Shown one piece after another: positions 1 through 13,900 of a DNA stretch of 64,000 nt. The DNA is from Brachynemurus nebulosus (Eukaryota > Arthropoda > Insecta > Neuroptera > Myrmeleontidae), in contig JAPWDM010000023.1 in NCBI GenBank assembly GCA_035578155.1, positions 1,984,001-2,048,000 of the forward strand, read 5' to 3'. Numbering within the stretch: the first letter of the stretch is position 1; every line of letters begins with the position of its first letter. Under the pieces are notes generated by a model that was given only the letters and a program-made list of their open reading frames with translations, was not told where the DNA came from and searched no databases. Position numbers and translations under genes: made by a program.

Positions 1-7
1 TCAGAAA

Positions 8-20
<13 letters not shown>

Positions 21-79
<59 letters not shown>
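21..79. repeat. (TA)n microsatellite
   Basis: Uninterrupted TA dinucleotide run in the intron upstream of the first visible exon. Confidence 0.95.
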
Positions 80-82
<3 letters not shown>

Positions 83-579
83 TGATGTCGAACCGAGGAA
101 CAGTTAGTCGATTAATTGACTAAAATTGTTTTTCAGACAAAATACCAATAAAATGTGTATATTAGTCATTAGTCGAAAATATCGAACCTAGAACAGTCGA
201 CTAATCGACTAAATTTTTAGTCGAATTTATGAACGGAGTAATCTAGTAACTTTTTCAAAAAAAAAGGTGGTCTTTTGAAATTAATTATTGACTTTTAACA
301 TTTTTTCTTTAAGAATAAAAAAAACTATGAGATATCATAATGTGTTAATCACATAAAAGTGAAAAATCATACAAATAGTTTTTTAGTTTTCATTTTTGAA
401 GTCTTATAAATAATACAAAAAAAATTGTTAAATTAAGTGGCTTTTAGTCATTTAAAAAAAATTAATCATTTTTAGTGATTTAGTCGAGGACAAAAAAATA
501 GTTGACTAAAAAGTGACTAAATATAAACAAAATTAGTCGACTAAACCGATTAATCGATTAATCATCCTACATCACTAAT
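80..579. mobile_element. hAT-like MITE
   Basis: About 500 bp bounded by inverted TAGTGATGT / ACATCACTA. Candidate 8-bp target duplications are ATATATAT (72-79) and ATATGTAT (580-587). Interior is AT-rich with many TAGTCGA / TCGACTA motifs. No coding capacity. Confidence 0.6.
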
Positions 580-698
580 ATGTATCACATCTATTCATTA
601 CTGTTCGTATCTACTGAGTAAATTTTTTATTATTAATTATTTCATCCATAAATTTTTTTTCCAAAAATGTGATTCATTTTGGAATATTTTCTTTCTAG

Positions 699-776
699 GA
701 GCGGATGGAGGTTACCATGTTTCAACATCGCCGGCATTTGGACCGCAACAAGGCCCACCACAACAACAGGCACAAT
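699..776 (+). CDS. eIF4G: eIF4G exon 1 of those visible (N-terminal P/Q-rich)
   Basis: Acceptor TTTCTAG precedes and donor GTACGT follows. The frame begins with the last two bases of a split codon and reads ADGGYHVSTSPAFGPQQG and onward, ending in a Q-rich stretch. It closes in phase 1. The composition suits the disordered N-terminus of eIF4G. The upstream exon is outside the window. Confidence 0.8.
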
Positions 777-1863
777 GTACGTTTTACTATAACATGTGTA
801 TATCCATGCTTCTACACGAATCCGTGTATAGCAGCAGCGAATTTGTTAATAAAAACTTTTTTTTATAATATTACAGTACCAATGAGAGGCGCCATGGCTC
901 CCGCAGGGCCTCCAAATCAAGCGTCGACACCACCTCAAACCGATGGAATGAAAGTTCCGCCAATGCCATCTCAACCGAACATACCAATGGTACTTGAAAA
1001 AACAAACAAACTAAAATTACATATTTTCGTATTTTAATTTATATTATTTTCAAATTGTAGGCATTTTTACAACAAGGGGCCGGTGTTCGGGGTAATCAAA
1101 ATAACTTTTTCCGCCAAATGCAACCACCGACTAGAAGTAGGCAGCCCATATTTCAGCCACCTCCGGTTCCGGCAGTATATACCACCCAGTTAACACAATC
1201 GGCGGTTGTGCTAGGTAGTCAAATTCCGGCACCGTACCAGACATCATTCCAACCCCGTACTACTCAGGGTTTTTATCAGCTACCCTTTCAACCTATTTCC
1301 ACACAACCCATGTATAATTATCCTAATCAACCATCTCATCAACCATGTAAGTAGCAAGTCCAATTCGGTGATCCATTATATATATATGCTGACTTTGAAA
1401 CTGTTTTTAATTTTCAGTTTTTTTTCAACATCAAGGAGGGCCGCCAATGAATTTAATTTCTCGAACGCCTCAACCCACACCTGCTGGAGCTCAGGGGCCA
1501 AATCAACCAGTAGCTACAATGCCTATGAATCATCCCAATCAAATACAGCAACCAACTGTTCCTAAAAAGACTCGGCGGTGCTTTGCTATACCTATTATTG
1601 ATCCCACAACGGGTATGAAACCATTTTAACATTTTTCACTGTTCAAATTTTCGCTATAATGGATTTCATTTATTCTATTACGTCCTTTAAGGGTTAACAT
1701 CACCAAATCTACTTAAAATCACATGGTTTTGGAGGAATTCTCTTTTAGCGAATTTCCAGAATGGAATTCAGCTATTACAGCCACTGTCATGACGCGACTT
1801 GAGCCCGGGACTATGGCAGAAATTTGTTTTGAGGTTCCTAGAAACCGAAAATAATATTCACTA

Positions 1864-1955
<92 letters not shown>

Positions 1956-4900
1956 GTGTGTGTGTGTGTGTGTCCGCGCGATAACTCTCAAACGAAGTAT
2001 CTAAGTATTACGAAATTTGGTGAAAACATTGGAAGTCCCAAACCCTTGGATGAGTTCGTCAGCCAGACACGTCGGATACCAGGAATATGGTTTTTGTTCT
2101 TGCAAAAAATTAATTTTTTGCCAAAATTTTCACTTATTCAAAAATTTTTGCGAAATTTTTTTACACCATTTAAAAGAGGAGAAAAAATTACATACAAGAG
2201 GTCTTTAAACTATTTTTCTATGTCAACTAGTTTCCGAGAAAAATTACTTTTTATAAACGGAAATTCGCTATGTTAGGCAGGATGCTGCGACAGGGGTATT
2301 TTTTCTTTAAGTAATGAAAAACAATAGGGTAAGTCCATATCAAATCAACCGATAAAAAAATAATTTTAAACATCAGTGTTCTTAAAATGCATGACATTTG
2401 GTGAAGACTCTTTTCTTTTTAAAGGGGTGAAATCACTCTTCAAAAATTGGGCCAAAAATTAAATTTTTTAAATATCTCGAAAACAGTAAAAGATTGAAGA
2501 GATAGCAGAGTAAAGGTTTAAATTGACGATATTGCTCTTTTTTAAAGAGCTATCTATTGATATGCAATTTATTCAAATTATACCAACAGGGGAAGTTGGG
2601 ATTAAAATTTGGGGGTTAATTTTGCGAAAAGGGGGTAAAAAAGTCTAGGAATAGTTAACTAAGAGGTGACTGTGTTGACATAATCGTACTATTTTAGTTA
2701 TTTAAAACTTCTTTTTCATGGAAAATAGTTTAATTTAAGAGTAGTTTAAAAAAGAGTAAAAAGTAATAAATAGTTTAAAAAAGAAGTTTTAAATAACTCA
2801 AATAGTACGATTATGTTGACACAGTCACCTCCTAGTTAACTACTCCTAGACTTAATATTAGAAAATTGAGCAAAAACAGGTCGATTAGATTTTTTTACGT
2901 ATATTAGAAATCTGCAAACAAAATTTTAATATATTTCATTTTTTATCCCCTCTTCGCAAAATTAACCCACCCAAATTTTAACCCTAACTTCTCCTGTTGG
3001 TGTAATTTGAATAAATTGCATATCAATAGATAGCTCTTCAAAAAAGAGCAATATTGTCAATTTAAACTTTTACTCTATCTCTTCAATCTTTTACTGTTTC
3101 CAAGATATTTGAAAAATTAAATTTTTGCCCCAATTTTTGAAGAGCGCTTTCACCCCTTCAAATCGTTTTTCCGCAGATAAAAAAATACGTGTCGTTTATT
3201 TTTTAATGCTCTACATCTTATTCAAATTTCGAATGCCGGATCGACAGGTCCGGCCTCGGGATCTTAACTTGTTAGTAACATGTACTGTACTAAATGTACC
3301 CAGATTTCCACACGTCTTAATTCAGAATAATAATTATTTCTTTGTGCTATCATTAGAATGCCATCATGAAACTTTGTATACAACTTACTTAAGAGGTTGG
3401 GGTATAACATTTTTTTTTTTTTCAAAAAAATTAAAGATTCCGATTTTTTATAAAAATCAGTTTTTTGGATTGTGGAGAAAGGGTTAAATTTGAATTTCAT
3501 TATCATGTCATACGTCAAATTAAAGCCCTTTTAATTCTGAAATTAATGGCACTAGTTTCATCTTTCTGGGGCAAACATAAAGTGTTTGAATATTTGTGTG
3601 TTTGAATATTTCAAAGCGCTCCTAAAAATTGCGGTTTTTAGATTTTAAACATTGTGATAACTCAAATACGAATGTTAAAAAAAATATAAAATTTGGCATT
3701 TTGGGTCACACTGATTTGAAGAAACTCTTCACCAAATATCATGCATTTTAAGAATATTGATGTTTAAAATAATTTTTTTATTGGTTGATTTGATATGGAC
3801 TTACCCAATAAGAAATGAGTTTTTCACAGATTGTATTCTTACATAATTTTTAAAAATTAAAAATAAAATGATGGTTGTATAGTGGGTGTAAATTGACATA
3901 CGTCTTCGGACGTTCTGTACCTTGCAACATAACTGCTGTAAAACTTTATCTGGGACAAAAAGAACATTTTTTAAAGTACATAAGATTTTTCCTCAGAAGT
4001 GTCGAAGAATACCCTCGATATTTTTCTCAGAAATCTACCTAAGAATTTACAGTTCAAATTTGATCGAGCTATAGGGTAACTTAAAAAATGTAAACTTTAC
4101 CGCATCGATGCAGCATCATGACTTTTCTGATGCGCCTAATACTACATGATGCGCTGCTCATGCTCTCTTGAAATTTGATGCACATTAAATGTTTTTGAAC
4201 GGGATATTGGCATCATTTAGCCACTGATTTGGCTATAGATAAAACAGATAATGTAGCATGATAGACTATAAATAATATAGCAATACAGTCCTTGTATAGG
4301 TATCTTATCTTTGAATTTCAACCTGAACTTACTTGAAATTGAAAATATTGAAATTATTTGAATAAAACATATTACATACCTATTTTGAGTGCAAGATGTA
4401 TTCAAATAGTTTAAACAATTTTAATGAAAGGTAAATACATTCATCTTTTTCAACAATTTGTTTTTCGGAATTATTCCTGTTGGTGTTAATACCTACATAA
4501 TATGGCAAGTAGTTATAATTCTGCATTATACACATGACATGCATCTTGGACACGCATCACCAAATTTCTTGATGCATTGTTTTGACGCATCAAATGCAAA
4601 AATGAACTTTTGATTTTTCGTTGTGATGCGTCTGATGCGTTTTTGAACTTTCGACTCTAGCTCATGCAAACAGTGATGCATTTTTGAAGTTAGCCATACT
4701 GTAAGCCCCGTTTGAAAACGTAGTTTCAAGAAAAACGCGTTTAAAATTTAAAGGGACCACCTCAAGAGACATTTTTAGCAGACATTTTTTATTTTTTACC
4801 ACCAGATAGCGTAGCCGCAATATTCACTTACCAATAAAATCGTTAATTCGCTAATTCTAATGACTTTCCGATCGAGTAACCAAATTATAGCAATCCCTTC

Positions 4901-7900
4901 GTAGCCGTTATTAGCGAAATGCATTGTAGCCACATATTTTTGTACCTAAAAGTTCTGAGTATTCTACGAAATCATTTTTTTTTCTTTTATAGGAAAAGAT
5001 AAATTAAAAGAATTGTACGACGGAGATGAATCAGCACCACAAGATTCAGATGAATCAAGTGCTCGTGAAACCCCGCAACCTGACAGTCATGTAGAAATTA
5101 CGTCAGACTTTCAAAAAATGGGGCCATCAATAAGTCGGGTAGATGATCCGGGAAATGAACCAGATCATCGATCGGAAGTGCCAACAGCGGATGTATTAAG
5201 TCATTCGGAAGAAATGATGCAACCAGATGGCGTTGCTGGTTCGAAATTAGGGAAAAAAATTGAAATGATTCCACCGTCAGAAAGTAAATTACAGGTATGA
5301 CATTTTTTTTTCATTTTTTTGATCCAATGTCATTATAAAAAGGTATATACACCTATTTTTTTTGGGGGGGGGGGATGTCATTTTTACTGTATTTTCTTTG
5401 AGTAAGTCATATGAAGAATATTTACACAAAATTTCATAAGAATCAGGACATTATTTAGAAAATTATATTATAGTTCTGTTTAAATTAAAAAATATCAATG
5501 CTTTCTTCTTATAAAAAAAATACACTCAAAACTTTAAACGCGTTTTTCTCGAAAGTACATTTTTTTAAAAACTGATACGGTGATCATGATTCCTCAAGAG
5601 CTACTGTATGAAATTTTGGACCCTTATTTATTATTATACTAGCATTTACCCGCGGCTTCGCCCGCGTGGTATTTGAACCTAAGGCATCTAGTTAAAACAT
5701 GTAAAGTGTACTTTCATCGCGTCGCTATTGCGCGTCGAGTACTGTTACTATTTTCTTTGGAATTTTCCCACAGAAATGCAATATTTTCCCCGGGTAAAAA
5801 ATAGACTATAACATTCTTTTAACAACATACCAAGTTCATATGAAATCAATGATTCTTTTTATACTGTTTTAAATATATTTTCCCACGGGAATAAGACTTC
5901 CGACAGGATTTAGATATTTTCCCGGGGTAGAAAGTAGTGTGTGTCCTTTCTCGTCCTCTCTGTAAACAATATGCAAAGTTTGAAATCAGTCATCCTTTTT
6001 TTTTTAATAGTCAGTTGTTATTTCATTGTTTCGTTTTAAATACATTTTCCTCGGGAATGAGATACTTTATCGGGATAAAAAGTAACCTATGTTTATCGCT
6101 GTATATCGTCATCTTTGTCTATCACCATTTTTGTTTCATTTAAAATACATAATATATTTTTCTACAGGAATGAAATTTCCCACGGGAAATTTCCCGGGGT
6201 ATAAAGTAGTTGGTGTCCTTTCTCATCCCTTCTGTTAGCAATATACAAAGTTTGAAATCATTTATCCGTTTTTTAATAGTCAGCTGTTGTAATTTAGTAC
6301 ATTTTCCCTCGGGAATGAAATATTTTCCCGAGATAAAAAGTAGCCTATAACCGTCTCTGGCCCGCAAGCAACGTCTGTGCAAAGTTTCAAGTTGATTGGT
6401 TAAGCTGTTGAGGCGTGAAAGCCAGTCAAACAAATAAACAAACTCACTTTCGCATTTATAATATTAGTAAGGATAATGACCAGTTTGCGAATGGCAGATT
6501 TTTATTCTAATTGAAAACAAAAAAAAGTAGTGAAATTCTACTATTTTTCCTCAACGCAAGTGCATATAGCCCCTTAACAACGTCATTATAAAATCACAAT
6601 ATATATTCTTGAATTCACTGAAGACCTGTACGGGTATTATCAAGGGGTCAAACTAGATTGTCTATGTCTCTGTTCCACTTGTAATGAGTTTGTGACGTAA
6701 AATCTCCCCACTCTGGTGTGTAGATACACACTGTTTGCAGTGGTATTGGTTTAATGGTTGCGTCTGTGTGCGTATTCACACATACTACTACAACGACTAC
6801 AACACACGTATTATGGGACAGACCAAGCTGTCCAATTTAAGTAACAATGTCTAAGCATTGTCTAACAATGTACTGTGTGTTCGGCGACGGACACTGACTG
6901 ACTACATGCCTTAAGCTGTCACTGGCCTACAAATGACTCCAAGCGAATTACACTTTTTTGATATTAGTTGGCTTCTAGTGTTCTATGGGTATTATAAAAC
7001 TCGACTATAATAACCGTACTTTATTTATTCTTTAAACCTTCGAAGGCTTAATTTTTTAAATTTGTTTTAATTATTTTACAGGCTGGCACAAAGGAGTTTA
7101 TACCGGAAATGAATAAAAATATAGTTGCACCACCGCCTCCACGAGAAACCCCTGTAGTATCCGCTTCTGATGGTATCGAAGTATTCGTTTGTAGTAAATC
7201 TAGTAAAGAACGTGAAAGTCCAGTGAAAAGTCGAAAAGCACGTGAAAATGCACAACGAACTGATTCAAATGTACAACGCGAATCAAATTTAGTGCAGTCA
7301 ACCACAAATTTAATGCGCGAAAATGAAACTTCCCGCGACGTTCTTCCCCCTTTAGTAAATCCAATGTCACAATTAGAATCAAAAAATATTCAACATGAAC
7401 CTCCTGTACTTCAACAGGTTAGTATTCATAAATCATTTAACACGTTCACTGCCACCTGGTAGATGAAAAACGCATCATAAACAAGCATGATGCATCTAAT
7501 AATGCAATTGGCGCCGTAATAGCACAGTGAATTGATTAATAAATATACTATAATAAAATTTGATAGGTTCTAATAATTTTCTTTTGTTTTTAGGGTCAGT
7601 CGTTAAGAGAGAACACTAATATTCCTAAAGAACAAGTAGCGCCACATATATCACAGCATTCCGTACAGCAAAAAGATTCTTCCAACGTAAATAAAGAAAG
7701 TTCCGCTCATCATTCAGACACTACGTTAGCAACCACAAAAGGCAAACAGTCGAGTAAAACAAAACCCTCCGATTCCAAATTTGTTGATCAAACTAAGAAT
7801 CAGGTTCAGAATAATAATTTTCCAATACCTCACGGTGAAAATTTACCAGGTAAGTTTCAATTTTTGTTTTTATCCAGTATTATAAAGCAGTGATTCCCAA

Positions 7901-10900
7901 ACTTTCTGGCTGACGAACCCCCTTTACATTTAAAAATTTCAAGACTCCCGTAATATGTAGAAATGGATAGGAAATATGTAGAAAATCGGTATGTAATTTG
8001 TAGTCAATTGAGAATCACTATTACAAAGGACAAATAAATCAATGAATAATAAATTAACTTTGCAAGTAAAGTAACATTTGGTGTTTTAAAGTAAATTAGT
8101 TACTAGTTAATTTACCGATCGAACATTAGTTTGTTATTGATGTACTAGATGGTAATACTAGTTTATTTATATATAAGAACTGTAATTTATAAAATTTATA
8201 GTGGAATTCTTGAAATTCGTCGATTTAAATATGTTAAAATATTGGAATTTAAATTTTGTTTACGCCAGTAATAATAATATTTGCTCAAAAATGTATTTTA
8301 CAACATGTATGAACATGTTTAACATATATATCTAGCGCAGGTAGACAAAAGGACTTAAGTCCATTTTTATTTTTTTATTTTTATTTTATAATAAGGACCA
8401 AGAGACTATCTCATATATTTCCAAAAGGGCAAAATTCAATTCCACCTTTAACATCATTTTTTATGCACTTGTTATAAAAAAAAATTCTTTTCAGAAACTA
8501 ACAAAAGAAGTTAAGGTCTTAAAATTCTTAATAAAATAATAAATAAGTACATAGTTTAATTAAATCGGAAATGTATTTTTATGGCAACAACTATCCGCTA
8601 AAATGAGTTAAGTCCATAAATGGTTTTAATAATGATATTTATTGTTGTTTTTTATATGTTAAATCCATAAAAATGTCTTAAAAAATTTTAGTTTAAGGCT
8701 TAAAGTTAATTTTTTTTTTTACGATTTACTGTGTTACATATTAAGAAAGTAATTGATTAAAAAAAATTTACAAAATGTCAGGTAAACTTGAAGATAATTC
8801 AAGTAAACCGATGTTGCCTACATTTCATTTTAGTTTTTACTCTCTACTGTAAAGTTGATATTTTGGACTTAAGTCCTTTTGTCTACCTGCGCTAGATATA
8901 AACATGACCAAATGAAATATAAACAAAACTGTAAAATTAAGATTATTGACGCGTTAGGAATTCAGAAACTACTAAATCTCAAGTTTTATCGCAAATTAAG
9001 ATTGTTAGTTGTGAAATTTTTGTTTCCGAGATCACTTTCTTTTCTATTTTTTCGGAATTGTTTCTTTAAAATTTAAATAAAGAAAACTCATAATCTAAAA
9101 TGGACGTTTAACTAATATTCAGTACATTTCTCAGTTTTTAAAATTAAATTGCTAAAATACTGTATGTCAGAATTTATTGATCTTAATATTCTTTAAATCA
9201 ATGTTTCCCAACCACCGGTCAGGGGCGTATACAGCTGAGCCTCTTGGGGGGGGGGGGGGGGGGTCACGCGGGCAAGAAATTGGAGTTTCTTTTTCTAGAG
9301 TAAAATCGACAAGGAAAAAAAAGCAACTGGTCATCAAAATTATTATAAATTTACCGATATGGTGTCCAAAATTAAATAATATCTAGTGTACATTTTTAAT
9401 TTGGGGGGGGGGGTCATGCCCCTTGACATCCCCCTCACTGTATACGCGCTCACCACACAATCCACAAAAGTATCTCACCAGTCCATAGAAAGATATGCAA
9501 ATTACAACGAATTACTACAAAAAAAAAGAAAAAAAATTCTTATTTTATACTTTAAAAAAATGGGTCTAGTTGTATGCAGAAGGAAGGTTTTTGACGATAA
9601 AAATTCCAGGTTTTGAAATTTCGTATTTTTATTTATAGCGTATAGCATACGTCTAGCACAGTACAGTACAGCCTTTTTTGTTTTAAAAAAACGAAAACGG
9701 CTGAATTAACTTTATGGATAAATGATCGATCAAATGGTCAGAAAACGACATTTTATATTACATGACCTAGTGTTATTTTAGTTAATGACGGAAATGACTC
9801 CAGGCTAAATGAATTATATTTAAAATTAAAGAACAGTTCTTAAATATTACTGCTGTGTTTAAGAAAATGTCAATATTTATCTGAATTACATGGTTGACCA
9901 AGTGGTCGCAAAACGACACTTCATATTACACGACTTAACATTATTCCAACTAATAGCGAAAATGATTTCAGGCTACAAGAATTCTATTTAAAATTGAAGA
10001 ACTAAGGAAAATCACATTTCATATTAAATATAAATGTAATTTACAAAACTGAAATTGTTATATTAGTCCAATAGCACTAATTTTAAGCCCTATCTCACTA
10101 AACATTAATTTTAGAATAGATATAAAAAATTTTTAAAAAGAGATTCTTGTAGGGATTGCCGAGGAGAACATTTGTGCAAAATGTGAATTAAAAACCAGTA
10201 TTAAAAATTAGGTGTCAAAAATTTCCAATAGGTAGTAAGTACATTCTTAGGAAACCTGTTTAGAAAAGTAATTTTTTAATTTCAAGTAAAAATAAAATAA
10301 AATAAAATAAACTGTTCGAATATTCGTACAACACTTGGTCCTATAACAATAATAGATAATGAAGGTTAAGAATATTTTGCCACCGAAGGCAGGCTAGATT
10401 TGTTGCGGTAAATTATTTCGATTGATGTTAAGCTAGTTGCGTTATTTACTGATAACATTTATTTAAAACAAGCTTCTTGTTCGTCAGACCCTTTTCCAAT
10501 GCCCTATATCTCAGCCTTCGAACTTTCCTCAGACATACGGATTACTTTGTTAGTCACAAATGTGTTTTACTTTATGCGGTTAAAATTTAATCAAAATCGT
10601 TAGAGCCGTTTTCCTGCAAATGGCCGATTTGTCCATTTTCGGGGCATTTTCAAAATTCAAGGGCGGTTAGGCCCCGCCCGCAGCAACTTTTGAATCTATT
10701 GACCTCACCAGTTTGTGTATGCTAGTAAACTTCATCCCAATACCAAATGTCATCAATATCACTTAAGTGATATCATAATTAGAGATCAAAATAACTCTCC
10801 TAACAGACAGACCGGCAGATAGACAGACTATTTTTTATAAATAGCTAATTTGGACTCAGGGGACCTCAAAACATGTATTTCTGCTAAAGACCCGACATCG

Positions 10901-13900
10901 AATTTTTTCACGTTCACATAACTTGGTCTATTAGACATGTAATGTATTATAGGACCAAGTAAAAATATACATGGATCAAGTTGCCATACATCTGGAAAAC
11001 TTGCTGAAAAATTGACGTGCTAATCTTTTACAAACAAATAAATAATATCTTGTTCTGTTTTACAATTCTTTACCGGCTAGTAGTAATTGTAGCTTAGACT
11101 TGAGATGCAAATAGAATTTTAAAATTATTATAACTTACTATAAGGCTGCGTGCGTGATGACAACGACATCTATAATATACATTTTTCCGGGCTCATTAAC
11201 GAATATAAATAATGGTAACCGTGGGGAATAAATAAATTTAAAATATTTTTTTAAAAACTGTAAAATCTGAATACAAATATTTCCTATTTACAATTAATTT
11301 TTTTATAAACAAATTTGAACAATTTGAGGTATAAAATACTGAATGAAGTATAATAGTTGTATTAAAAAAGTAATTAAACAATTTTCGACGTTTAACATGG
11401 ATATAATTATCAAGACAGTATTTCCTTCCAACCCCGGACCTTGGCAAAGGAAAAAGTTGCTGGTGCCGGTGAAGTACGTCAGGGAAATTCGAAAATTAAG
11501 AAATGCTGGCATAAGTCATTTAGTTGAATGTAGAGTCATAAGACAAACATCAATAACTTTAACTCCTTATGAAACATCATTGCATGTGAGTTAAAATACA
11601 TCAAATATTTTTAATTCTGTATTTATGGATTGACGTATAGACGTTAATACTGTTGACAGATAAATAAGGAACGACATATTAGTTGCAACTACGTTTATAA
11701 TCAAAGTGAATCAATGTAAATATTTTTATTTAATATTTTTTATTATACTATAAACACATATGAGCCCGTATTAATTCTTGTTTTCTCCACTACTCACGCT
11801 GCAATCGATTTAATTGTCCCCACCATATACTTCGCACTCTGTCTTAGACATTTTATAGATTTTTTTTTTAAAAAATATTTAACACCGTTTTACGCGAAAT
11901 GCAAACAAAAACACAAGTCGAGAGACAGACAAACAGACAAATAATCGTAAAAATGATGTAATTAGTTAATTTTTTCAAAAAAATCGACAGACTGCTGAAA
12001 GTTTAAAATCAGTGGGACTTTCAAGAAAAAAAAATTTAGGAGGATCGCTTTGTGGTGAAAATGTTGAAAAAAGACAGTACATATTTCTTGTCAGTCTGAG
12101 AAGAAATGGTTAGAAAAATCATTGTTGCTAGACAATTTGAAAAGTATTGATTTTTTGATGATAAATATTATGATCAAATTTGCTACAAGAAACTCACAAG
12201 GAATATTACGGAAATGTCTCCCTGCGATTTGGTTCATTTTAACATATATTGTAGTACTTAACAAAGTTAGGATGTCTACACATTCAGTGAAATAAGGAAT
12301 AAGAAATAAGGAATAAGAAGTATGCCATCTAGTGACGTTGAGTGGAACTTTAACGTAACTGCTCATAGATATAAATATGTAGGTACTTTTGTACGTCAAA
12401 ATTCGTGATTTTTTTCACTTTAGTGACAAAAAAGTCATCACGAACGTTATTTGTTTATGAATTTTGATGTACAAAAATACCTAAATACATATACCTATGG
12501 GCAGTCACGTTAAAGTTCCATTCAACGTCACTAGATGGCATACTTCTTATTCCTTATTCCTTATTTCTTATTTCATTGATTGTGTATGACCCATAACAAA
12601 CATACTACAATTTTACGTGCCCAACTGTATATATTTAGGAAGTAAAACACCCTTTCAAAAATTTGTTGAAAAATCATATTTTGGTCTTTTTCTCATACTA
12701 ATCGTTAAGCGAATTTGAAGGGTTTGAAGGGTTAGTATGAGAAAAAGACCAAAATATGATTTTTCAACAAATTTTTGAAAGGGTGTTTTACCCTCTAAAT
12801 ATACAGAACGTATAATTGTATATTCGAGACCAAATATTGTGACCATTCCATTATTCTACTACAAATTTAGTTTGTTTACAATCGTTTTTAATATTTTATT
12901 TTCAGTATCAGCAATTTAAAAAAAATTATAATAAATTTTTTTTTCTTAAATATTGTAAATAGAAGTTAAATATAATTAAATTTTTAATAGTATAGAATAT
13001 TGAAAATAATAACGATCTATTTATTATTTAAAAATGTGTAAAAATAACTAAATTGAAATGTGTTCGTTATTTAAACGAATGTAAACAAAATATTACAAAA
13101 GTTAAATGATAATATTGTTGGTTTGGTCAATGATAGACGTATGTGTCGATGATAACCAATACTGTTTAATGCATAAACGATAAACGTAGGCAGTAGAGTG
13201 TGTCGTTACTAACATCTCCATGGTGGCCACATTACTGGAAAACTTGGAAATGTCAGGGAATTCTAAACTTTCTGGAAAAGTCAGGGAAATGTCAGGGAAT
13301 TTTACCAGAAGACTGAAAAAAATTGATATTTATAATTTTGTTTATTTAGGGATAAAACTTCAATCAATTTTTCACTTGTTTTGAGATTTGGTGATTTAAA
13401 AATTGGCGCAGATTTTTTTTTTTGCTCCTCATTTACTTTTTTTAAGAAAGAGTGTTAAAAAGTTACTAAGAATTTTTTTTAGCTTATTGGGGGCGACATT
13501 TTTCACAAAATAGTCGGGGAATTTCTTAATAAAATTTCTGGAAAACCTGGAAAAGTCAGGGAATTTGATCTTTAAAAATCTGTGGTCACCATGAATTCTC
13601 TTACTTAAAAATGATTGAAATTTCAAAAATGCCAAGAATTCCTTCTACAGTTAATATTAAGGTCGTTACCGTGACATTCAACTTTTCGACAGAATAGTTT
13701 CAAATTTTAATAGTAAAATGTTAATTTTAATAGATCGCTTCTGGTTAAGATAATTAGGGTTAAAGTTTATATCTACTACATGTATTAGGTCTCAAAATTC
13801 TGACTACGTACCCTTATTTTGTATTTAACAATATAATGACTCGACAGAATTCAATAAAAAACTAGGGAAAGAAAGATTAAAGAAGTCCTGAATGTAAAGA

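Noticed and set aside
4217..4405. Minus-strand frame conserved with 56541-56762
   Set aside because: Conserved only because both are copies of the same MITE; short, AT-driven and with no known domain.
12645..12795. microRNA precursor
   Set aside because: The hairpin is long and nearly perfect, more like an inverted-repeat element; no strand or size evidence for a miRNA.
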